Part shown: positions 18,075-26,106 of the stretch, piece by piece
Layout of the letters: every line of letters starts with the position of its first letter
How positions within the stretch are numbered: the stretch's first letter is position 1
DNA from: Zelonia costaricensis
Lineage: Eukaryota > Euglenozoa > Kinetoplastea > Trypanosomatida > Trypanosomatidae
Direction of reading: 5' to 3'
Length of the DNA stretch: 33,103 nt
Assembly (NCBI GenBank): GCA_030849075.1
Contig: JASAOO010003260.1
Location: 1 to 33,103 of the forward strand
Made by a program: the position numbers and the translations under genes
Notes under the pieces: generated by a model
Database searches by the model: none
What the model was told of the DNA's origin: nothing
Seen by the model: the letters and a program-made list of their open reading frames with translations, nothing else

Positions 18075-19229
18075 CTACCGCGCCGTCGGGGCACGCGAGC
18101 CGCCGCCCGCATACGGGGGTGGGGCCGAGGCGAAGGGCGGCGTGCCACGCAGCGAGCCGGCGCCGTGCGAGAAGGGGACGGACGTGCCGAGGTACGGGCT
18201 GCCGCCGGCTGGGCCGTAGGGCGGGTAGTGGGGCGGGTCCGTGATGCTCGAGTTGCGTCCCCCGTGCTGCGCCATCGAGCTGCCGAGGAACGTGTTGGCG
18301 GCAGCTGAAGAGGCCAGCGTGGCGCCGGCGGCAGGGGGCAGCGAGTAGCGCGGCAGCGGTGACACCGGTGGGGACGTGTTGCCGGCCGGCGGCGTGTACG
18401 GCGGCGTTGGCTTCGAGACGGGCTGCAGGAGGAAGACGCCGTTGCTGTTGCGCAGCAGCACCGTCTCCTGCGGCGCGGCCGGCACCGGTGGCACGTAGTT
18501 GGCCAGCACAGGCGAGCACTCGTGCGAGGGCGGTGGCTGGCGGCCGACGAGGGAGGCGGGCGTGCCGTGCGCCGTGGCCATGGCCTCGGCAAAGGACGGT
18601 GGCGGCGGCTTCCCCCCGGGCGTGGCGGCCAGCTGGGGGATGCCGGAGTAGCAGTTCGCGTACGGGCTCCGCGGCACCACGCTGGGTGTGCCGTACGCCG
18701 GCGGCGGCGGCGGAGGTGGCGGTGGCGGTGGGGGCGGCAGGTGCGAGAGGCTCACAGCGGACGAGTACGACGCGTTGCCCTCCACCGTGAAGCCGCCCGC
18801 GGCGCCGGCAGGCGCGGCGAGACCGCCCGACGTGCTGCTGCGAGGAGCGGCGGTGTACGGCGGCGCCGCATACGCCTTCGCCGGTGCCCCCTCCGTGACG
18901 GAGAAGAGCACACCGGCGGCGTTCTCGTCGGAGCCGCGGTCTATCCCCTCCACCGCGCCGCGCTCGTCGTCGCCCTCGCTGTCGACGGCGCGCACCTCGT
19001 TGAGCAAGCGCAGCAGCACGTCGTTGCTGTTCTCGACATCCGTGTCGTCGTCGTCGTCGTCGGGCTCGGCCACGGCGGCGAGGGCGTGAAAGAGGGTTGG
19101 GTGGACCCCCAGCACGGCGCTGGCGCCGTCGTGGCCGTGAAGGGGGTCGGCACTCGTGGAGAAGACGTCGTCGCCCATGAACGGCTCCGACGTCAGGCTG
19201 GCCGTGTACTTCATCGTGTGTTGCGACAT
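18075..19229 (-). CDS. Proline-rich low-complexity protein of unknown function
   Basis: A 384-residue protein starting MSQHTMKYTASLTSEP. No known domain is recognised. A short acidic run of Asp (57-62) precedes the only segment that looks foldable, a predicted helix at about 66-84 (ENSNDVLLRLLNEVRAVDS). The rest is Pro/Ala/Ser/Tyr-rich, with a run of 13 prolines near 165-177 and many PPY/PPxY-like elements (for example APPYT, PTPPYTPP, APPPYAGG). Such tails can bind WW, SH3-like or EVH1 modules, or drive RNP assembly; this is inference. An alternative start is M6. It is judged a real gene because the frame is open and long, has coding-type composition, follows the cluster direction and has a C-run/AG splice signal ahead of it. 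There is no signal peptide or membrane segment. Confidence 0.75.
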   Translation of the reverse strand: MSQHTMKYTASLTSEPFMGDDVFSTSADPLHGHDGASAVLGVHPTLFHALAAVAEPDDDDDDTDVENSNDVLLRLLNEVRAVDSEGDDERGAVEGIDRGSDENAAGVLFSVTEGAPAKAYAAPPYTAAPRSSTSGGLAAPAGAAGGFTVEGNASYSSAVSLSHLPPPPPPPPPPPPPAYGTPSVVPRSPYANCYSGIPQLAATPGGKPPPPSFAEAMATAHGTPASLVGRQPPPSHECSPVLANYVPPVPAAPQETVLLRNSNGVFLLQPVSKPTPPYTPPAGNTSPPVSPLPRYSLPPAAGATLASSAAANTFLGSSMAQHGGRNSSITDPPHYPPYGPAGGSPYLGTSVPFSHGAGSLRGTPPFASAPPPYAGGGSRAPTAR

Positions 19230-19364
19230 TTTCGTTTTTCAAAGCTGCTTTCGCCGCTGAAGGGTGGCTGAGGACGGGGCGCCAGGGAGTCAGCCGTGCG
19301 ACGCGCGACCCAGGCGGGACACACAGAGGGGGATCGAGGGGTGGCACACCGCTCAGGGCAGCTG

Positions 19365-19387
19365 CTGCGTGGGGGGGGGGGGAGGGG
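19365..19387 (-). promoter_or_regulatory. Predicted trans-splice acceptor of the proline-rich gene
   Basis: On the minus strand a long C-run (complement of the G-run 19371-19381) is followed by ACGCAGCAG. The first AG complements CT at 19365-19366, giving a 5' UTR of about 135 nt. Several AGs closer to the ATG cannot be excluded. Confidence 0.45.
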
Positions 19388-22300
19388 TGCGGTCGCAAGG
19401 GACCGCACGAGCAGCAGATGCAGGAGTGCACACAACAAAGAGAAGAGAAAGGAGGCACGCAGAGGCGGGTGGGGAGTGCACAAACGGCAAGTGGGTGCCC
19501 TGTCGCCGGTAGCGGAGGACCAGGGAGCAGCGAGAGACACCACAGTCGAGGAAGCAAGGCAGCGCAAAGCTGATGAAGCGCAGGAAGTGAACGACCCGTC
19601 TCGCACGCCGCGGCTGCGATGGAAGCCCCCGGCGTGTCCGTGTGAAGGTGAGGGGCGGGGAAAGGGGAGGAGGTGCTGCTCAGCGAACAGCCCACGCAGA
19701 GACACGAACCCTCTTCCTTCCCTTCCTCCTCCTCCTTTGTTTTCTCCTTTTGTGGCGTCCGACGCGCTCTACCGCACCGCGATGAGAGGCACACCGCGGG
19801 GTGCAGCACGGCGCTCGGAGGCGTGCACACACGCCACCGTGTGCAGAAGCGAGCAGCAAGAAAAAAAAAAAAGAGGAAGCGGACGTAGAGGCGCAGAGGA
19901 GGTACGCGGGATCGGTGTGCGCTGTCGGTGCGGTGCGCCGAGCCGCCCTTCTTGAGAGCCGCCGCCGCTGCCCTTGACACGCACGTGCAATGCCCGGTCG
20001 CAAGACTCCTGCGACGCGTGTCGACTCGCAACGGAGTTCAAGCAGGAGGTGCTGAGATGCGGTGGCAAGGTCGGCCAGCTGACTGCAACAACTGCGACCG
20101 AAGGCTCGGGGAGTGGCGAGCACACACAGACACACGCACAGACGCACGCACGTCTCCTCAAAGATGGGGACGAGACACGGAGAAGAAGGGGGGAAGGCGC
20201 CAAGAGAGAAAAAAAAACAAAGAGGACGGTGAGGGCGAAGGAGCGAGCGGGGTGTCGCAGCTGGGGGAAACAAAAGGCCACAGGAAAGAACACGCGCACA
20301 CAGAGAGCACGGCAACGGCGGGCACGGGGGAGGGTGGATGCGGCACTGCTGGGGAAGGTGGAGCAGGTGACCGCCGTGCGGAAGGGTTGCGAGGCGCGGC
20401 ACAAAGTGAAGGGGGCCAACGGTGGAGAGCTGGGGCTGAAAGAGGCAACACGAAGTACGAAGAAGACGAGAGCAAGAGAGAGACAGCGAAGAAGAAGAGA
20501 AACGCAACACTGTTTACCACGTCAAGACAAGAAACGAAGAAAAGAAAAGAGACGACTTCACGACAGCAAAGGGGGTCCCCGCACGAACGCTTGACCAGCG
20601 CAGTGCGCGCGAGCACCCACTGCGGCCTCTCCGTGCCCCGGGCGCAGCGCAGCTGCTCCGACTTCTATTGCAGGTGAGCGTCAAGCTCGCAGCGCAGACG
20701 ACAGCTGCGGAAACTCGATCTCCTTTTTTTTTTTCGAGTGCTCTGGTGACCACGCGGTCCTGTGACACAGCGAGCGCTAGGAGGCAAGAGGAGCACAGGA
20801 GAAGGGTGTGCGACGTTTAAAAGTGAGCCCCAGCAGGATGCAGCCACCTGACTCTCCCACTCTGTTTCCGTTACTCACTCTTTTTTTCTTGAAAGCTCGT
20901 GTGTACGTGTGTGTGTGTGTGTGTGTCTTTCTTCTTGTTTTTTGTGTGTGTTTTCTTTTTCCTTTTATTCGCTGGAGGAACGCACACAAGACGACAGGAA
21001 CAGGAAATGAAAACGCAAACAAAGCGAAGGTGTGTGAGCGAGGTGCACACACCTTGGCACACACCTCGTGCAGGGAGACGCACCCGCAAACGCACACGCA
21101 CGCGTAAGAAGTAGCTTACAAGGCGAATCGACTGTCAAGTAAACGCAGAAGGGACACTGGAGGGCAGTGCGCAACGCGTTTGAGTCGAGCGGCACGTGCG
21201 GCAATGCGTGTGCTGGTCTGGCGTCCCTCGCAGTGACGTCTCTCCGGCACCGCGCTTTCGAGTTCTCTTGGAGCGCCAGCGTCGTCCCTCCCGCTGGGCA
21301 CTCTTGTCAACAGCAAGTGATACACGCGCGCCGGCACGTCACGCGGAGGACGGCGCGGGCGGAGGGGAAGAAGAGAGAAAAAAAAAAAGAAGGGAGAAAG
21401 TGGGGAAGCAGCGGTGCTGCAGGCGCACACGTCGAGCGCTATGGCGGGAAAATGGTCCCACGACGCTCTCTGCTGCTGTGCTGCCTCGGTTCTCTTTTTG
21501 TGTATGCAGGTGTTCGTTTTAGCTTAAGCGTCGAAGGAGCCACCGCCGTGTGTGTGTGTGTGTTCCAGTGTCTCGAGGTGCGCAACTGCGTTGTGGCTTG
21601 GAAAAGATGGGTGAGGTCTGAGGGGGGGGGGGGGAGGGGAGGAGAGTAAGGTGGAGATGGAGGGGGGTGGGGGAAGTTGTCGATGAGCTGCTCTCGGGGC
21701 AGGCGAGGCGTGCGGTGGGGGGGGGGGGGTCGCGGTGGGCAGGGCTGGGGAGGTGTAGCGGGTGGGGAGACGGAGAAGAAGGGCGGTGAGGCGAATGCGT
21801 AATAAGAGAGAGAGGCAAACAACGACCAAACAAAAAAAAAAAGGAAACGCGTGAGCTACAACAGCGAGGATCTGTGCGGAACTTGGAGGTACGACATTCC
21901 TGTTCCACGTGTGTGCCGCGGTAGGTTGGGCGGGGGCGGGGTGGGGGCGCCACGCATGCCGCGATGCAGACGGCCAGTAAATGGTTGAGGAAAGGAGGGA
22001 GGCGCAGAGGGGAAGTGCAGTCGGCTGCCCAGAGGTGCAGGTGGCGGGTCTCACACGACCGGTGCACCGCGAGGGGCGGGCAGCGCATCGAAGAAGACGG
22101 TGCGGCCCGCGGTCGGCACGGAACACAAGCGTGGGGTGACGGGCAAGAGGCGGACATCGCAGCCCGAGACGAGGCGAGCACAGCGGGGCTCGTCCCATAG
22201 GAGAAGAGGCGACAAGAGGACGCCGGTCACAGACAGCGCGCGTGTGCCGACCCCTCGTGAAGCTGACAAGGTTGGCGGCATTTCGCGTGCCTCCTTTTCC

Positions 22301-22476
22301 TTTTTTTTTTCGTTGATTGTAGCAACCGGCGGTACGAGCGCAGACGTCGACACGCCCACAGTGCAGCCGAGGCGGCACACGCAAGCGCGCGGCGCAGGCG
22401 CATGCGAGCGACGAGAGAAGGTGAGAGGGAAAAAAGTGAGAAGGCAGCGCAGACCACGAGTTCGCACACACGCGTG

Positions 22477-22479
<3 letters not shown>

Positions 22480-22508
<29 letters not shown>
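22480..22508. repeat. (CA)n microsatellite
   Basis: About fourteen CA units, roughly 120 nt downstream of the DEAD-like stop codon, so probably inside its 3' UTR. Confidence 0.9.
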
Positions 22509-22509
<1 letters not shown>

Positions 22510-22630
22510 CCACCCACACTACAGGCTGCACGAGGCGCACAGGAAAGGCAGAGCGGGGGCGCTCTCGTGACGCTCGCAAGCACGCACGAGTTGTCTGTCT
22601 TCTTCACACTTCCACCGCCTCCGCTACGCC

Positions 22631-25063
22631 TCACCCCGCGGTGTGCCCCACTGGCCTCCGGTCCGACTCGGAGACGATGCCGGAGAGCGACTCGACGAGC
22701 TGCCGCATCTCGCGCCGCCCGCGGACGCGCCACTTCGTGTTCGACACGGCGTGGTTCTGCATGCGCAGTACCGGGGTGTCCCAGCTGTCCTCGCCACCTG
22801 TCGCTTCGATGTCGGCCACCATTTTGCGGATCTCGTCGTTCAGCGCGTGGCCCGTCTGCTGCTCAACGAACTTGGCAATCAGCGGCACACGCGCGTCGCC
22901 AGGGGTGAGGAACGTGTGCGACGCCCCCTGCCGCCCGGAGCGGCCAACCTGGTTGACGCGTTGCATGTACACCTCCGAGAAGGCCGGCAGGTCGTAGTGG
23001 ATCACGTGCTCGAGCTCCTCCACATCCAGCCGACGCGTCGCCACGTCGGTGCCGACGAGGATGCGAATGTCGCCGTGCTGAAAGGCCTTGAGCACCTCGT
23101 TGCGCTTGCGGGCGCGCAGCCCGCTGTGCACGCAGCGCACCATCGACGCCGGCGCCGACAGCGCCTTGATGAGCTCCCGCGCCACGTCCTCGGCGGTCTC
23201 CCGGTAGGCGCAGTACACGACAACCTGGTTGCGCTTCAGGATGGTGCGCTGGTCGTACAGCTGCTGGATCGCCTTGATGCGGTCGTCGCGGCTCGGCAGC
23301 GGGTACAAAATCTGGCGCACGTTGACGTTGGTGTGCTCCTCGCGTGTCACCATCACCGTGACGCTGAGGGGCGACATGTACCGGCGCACCAGTGACTCGA
23401 TCGACGGCACGACCTCGCCGCACCAGACCGAGAACTGGTGTGCCACGTCGTTCTCCTTCACGGCGTGCATAATCTCCTCGACGTGCTGCACCGCCTGCCG
23501 GCCGTCCGCCGCCGACTCCACCGCCAGCAGGTGGTTCGTCTTGTCCACCACCAGCACGTGCGTGCGCTGCAGGGACACGAGGCCGGCCCGCATCAGCGTC
23601 GTCAGACGCGCCGGCGTGGCGACCATGACGTCGCAGCCCTTCTTGCGCCGTATGGCGTGGCACTGCTCCTCCTCCTCCTCGCTGTCTGACGTGCGGTACG
23701 CCGCGATGAGGCGCACCTCCTCGCCGGCGAGGCTGCCGTACATCGCCGCCGTCCGCAGCACCGTCTGTCGCGTCGTGCACAGCACCACCACGACGGGCTG
23801 CGCCAACGCCCCGTCCGCCGTCACCGACGACGGCGAGGGGGCCTCTGCCGTGCTGGTCGTCGATGCGGCCCCGTCATGGGCGGCCGCGGCGACAGTGTCG
23901 GGGCCCGCCGCCTCCCGCGCCCCGCCCTCGTCCGCCGCCAGCCGTGCCACCCGCTCCGCCTCCGCAGCGACCTCGGCGGCGTGCACCTTCACGATGACAG
24001 CGATGGACGGCACGGCGTAGGCGACGGTGGCACCGCTGCCGTCCGGCGAGACGCCGACGACGTCGCGGCCGCGCATGAGCAGCGGGATGGACGCGGCCTG
24101 CAGCAGCGTTGGCCGCAGGAAGCCCGAGTCGGTCAGCCCCTGCATCAGCCGCTCCGGCAGCACGTCCACCATCTCGCGGAAGTGCTGGAAGGACTTGACC
24201 GGCGTCGGCTTGCGGTGCTCATCGAGCAGCTGCACGCGCCACGAGATGCTGTGCTGCAGGCTGTGCGACTCCACCCGCCGCTCGCTCTCCATCACCTCGC
24301 CGTACATGGTCGCGTCGCTGTCGTCCTCGACCGGGGCCTTCGTCTGCCGCGCCCGCTTGCCGGCGCCGGACTGGCGCGTGCCGCCCGGCCCGAACTTCTT
24401 CACAAACCGCAGCGGCGGCGGCAGCCCGTCCGGCCGCGGGAAGACGACCGGCAGCGGGTGGTTGGGCACCATGGCAATGCCGTCCGCCGCTCGCCGCGAG
24501 TCCAGCATCGCCGCGGCCATGGCCGCCGCACCCGCAGCGCCCTGCTTGTTGCGGCCTGACCGCATCACCGCGTCGTTGTCGTCGTCCTCGGCCAGCCGCG
24601 CCGCCGCCTCCGGGTCGTCTGCGGCGAGGGAGGCGTCGCCGCCGCCTGCTGCGTTGAGACTCGTGGTCTGGGTGAGCAGCTCGTGGTGCACCTCCTGCAG
24701 CCGCAGGTCGTTGAACAGCACGGCCGGGTCGTAGCTGTGCACCTTGGCAGACGAGTAGATGCGGCTGGCGTCCTCGTTGTCGTACGTCGTCGCCTCGCCG
24801 TACAGCTTGAAGGCCGAGCGGCCCACGTCCAGCGGGTACGTGTACGTGCCGCCGCCGACATCACCGGACGTGGCCTCGCCCAGCACCGCCGGTGTGTGCG
24901 GTGGCAACGCCGTGGGCACCGTCATGCCCGACACCACCGCCTCGTCCGCGATTGGGGTATCAACGAAACCGCGCAGCGGCAGCACCGCGTGTAACTGCGA
25001 TCCGCGCCGGCGCCGCACCGCCGCGGCAGCAGCGCACCACCGCAGCGGACAACTTGCGTGCAT
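22631..25063 (-). CDS. DEAD-box-fold protein with degenerate ATPase motifs, possibly mitochondrial
   Basis: An 810-residue protein starting MHASCPLRWCAAAAAVRRRRG. The first 33 residues are Ala/Arg-rich with no acidic residue, which fits a mitochondrial presequence. A lineage-specific region (about 34-295) precedes two RecA-like domains. The Q-motif is recognisable (GFLRPTLLQ, 314-322). Walker A reads SPDGSGAT (339-346), with Ala at the invariant Lys position. Motif II is DKTN (507-510) instead of DEAD. Motif III SAT appears as SVW (545-547). Motif V is GTDVATRRLDV (671-681). Motif VI is QRVNQVGR (701-708), where the family has HRxGRxGR. TPAR (483-486) is retained. An Ala/Ser-rich insert (about 361-422) extends domain 1. 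The fold is thus of the SF2 DEAD-box type, but ATP binding and hydrolysis look lost. A structural or RNA-binding role, for example in mitochondrial ribosome or RNA processing, is inference. Reading through the altered motifs shows no frameshift. Confidence 0.92.
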   Translation of the reverse strand: MHASCPLRWCAAAAAVRRRRGSQLHAVLPLRGFVDTPIADEAVVSGMTVPTALPPHTPAVLGEATSGDVGGGTYTYPLDVGRSAFKLYGEATTYDNEDASRIYSSAKVHSYDPAVLFNDLRLQEVHHELLTQTTSLNAAGGGDASLAADDPEAAARLAEDDDNDAVMRSGRNKQGAAGAAAMAAAMLDSRRAADGIAMVPNHPLPVVFPRPDGLPPPLRFVKKFGPGGTRQSGAGKRARQTKAPVEDDSDATMYGEVMESERRVESHSLQHSISWRVQLLDEHRKPTPVKSFQHFREMVDVLPERLMQGLTDSGFLRPTLLQAASIPLLMRGRDVVGVSPDGSGATVAYAVPSIAVIVKVHAAEVAAEAERVARLAADEGGAREAAGPDTVAAAAHDGAASTTSTAEAPSPSSVTADGALAQPVVVVLCTTRQTVLRTAAMYGSLAGEEVRLIAAYRTSDSEEEEEQCHAIRRKKGCDVMVATPARLTTLMRAGLVSLQRTHVLVVDKTNHLLAVESAADGRQAVQHVEEIMHAVKENDVAHQFSVWCGEVVPSIESLVRRYMSPLSVTVMVTREEHTNVNVRQILYPLPSRDDRIKAIQQLYDQRTILKRNQVVVYCAYRETAEDVARELIKALSAPASMVRCVHSGLRARKRNEVLKAFQHGDIRILVGTDVATRRLDVEELEHVIHYDLPAFSEVYMQRVNQVGRSGRQGASHTFLTPGDARVPLIAKFVEQQTGHALNDEIRKMVADIEATGGEDSWDTPVLRMQNHAVSNTKWRVRGRREMRQLVESLSGIVSESDRRPVGHTAG

Positions 25064-25080
25064 GTCGACTCTCCTGTGCT

Positions 25081-25168
25081 CTCATTGAGGAATGGGTGGG
25101 GCGCGCGTGTGGGAGGGAGCCACGGGTCGGGTAAGGGGCGGAGGGGAGGAGGGGCGGTGGGAGAGTCG
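25081..25168 (-). promoter_or_regulatory. Predicted trans-splice acceptor of the DEAD-like gene
   Basis: On the minus strand a C/T-rich tract (about 25129-25167) is followed by further C-rich sequence and then CTCAATGAG. That AG (complement of CT 25081-25082) is the first downstream of the tract and gives a 17-nt 5' UTR. Two or three more AGs lie between it and the ATG. Confidence 0.5.
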
Positions 25169-25937
25169 GTCGACGATGTGCGGCGTTCGTGGGCCGGCGT
25201 GCAGGCGTGGGAGGATGACCTCTGAGGTGCATCGTCATGCGCGCGCGGCGGAGGACGCATTGGGAAACGACGAGGTGGCCTCCACTCGAGCTCCCTCAAC
25301 CACGCACACGAACACCTCCTCTCCCTTACGCTCCAACGCAGCCATGAAGTCAGCGTGCTCGCGGCACGGGGGTCCGAGGCAGAGTGACAGACGTGCGCGT
25401 GCTTTGGCCCACGCCCCGGCCTCACGGACACACGCGCGTAGAAGTTGGCGTGCTGCTTGAGTGTTCTTGACCTTGAATGAGCGCAGCGTGGTAGAGAGGA
25501 GGCGGGCGAGTCGAAGGTGGGCAAATCGCCGCAGCCGACAAGCACACCCAAGGCGAAGAGAAAGCGAACCGGAAGAGTCACCACGCCGCGCGGGCCACAC
25601 CCTCGCGGCTCCCAAACACGGAGGCGAGCAGGGGCTGGCGAACGTCAGACGGCGAGACGGGGGAGTGCGTGCGTCAAACCGACCCACGAATACAGGAAAG
25701 AGGAAGAGACGGAGCAAACGCAAACACACACACACGCATACCTTAACACGCAGAGAAGGTGATAAGCGGCTCATAGGAGGACACGGAGCGGCGCCCAGGC
25801 GCATGCCCAGCGTCTGGCATGACAAAAGAAAAAGAAGAGACCAGCCAACGCCACGGCCCTCAGAGAGGCNGGAGGGAGAGGACACGGCGCACACGGCGCA
25901 CACTGCGCCGCCCACGCTCACGCCTCCGTCGTTGCAT

Positions 25938-25977
25938 CCCCGCCCCCGCCCCCGCCCCTGACCCTACCCACCCACCC
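25938..25977 (-). repeat. Double G-quadruplex motif on the transcribed-RNA strand
   Basis: Read on the minus strand, there are eight successive G-runs. Four runs of three G separated by T, T and TA loops come first. Then, after a two-base gap, four runs of four to five G follow, separated by single C. Loops this short favour very stable parallel quadruplexes. The site is about 130-170 nt downstream of the C2 protein stop codon, so it is probably in that mRNA's 3' UTR. Confidence 0.75.
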
Positions 25978-26106
25978 ACACACACACACACGTGCACACC
26001 TCCGGCAAAGAAGACGGGAACGACGCGGAGCAGGAAGGAAAACACTCAAGAGCCCGGGGGCAAGCAAGGCGTCGCCGCGCCACTACCCCCCGCCCTCCCC
26101 TCCTCC

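Larger units (their letters stand above)
19230..22630. other. Long spacer between the DEAD-like and proline-rich genes
   Basis: No supported gene in 3.4 kb. It contains A-runs on the plus strand (near 19860, 21380 and 21832), T-runs near 20725 and 22301, a GT tract near 20907-20926, G-runs near 21622 and 21717-21729, and a CA tract (22480-22508). Open frames encode His-Thr, Pro/Ser or Lys/Arg/Glu low-complexity strings. It probably holds a long 3' UTR of the DEAD-like gene. Confidence 0.55.
25064..26106. other. Spacer between the C2 and DEAD-like genes
   Basis: No supported gene in about 1.0 kb. It holds the DEAD-like splice signal on the left, an ambiguous base at 25870, and an exceptional C-rich plus-strand stretch at 25938-25977 that is G-rich in the transcript. 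A CA tract follows at about 25976-25991. Confidence 0.55.

Noticed and set aside
25961..25978. Possible degenerate telomeric repeat (ACCCTACCCACCC)
   Set aside because: It does not form hexamer TTAGGG/CCCTAA arrays and lies between two genes; it fits a G-quadruplex-type repeat better.
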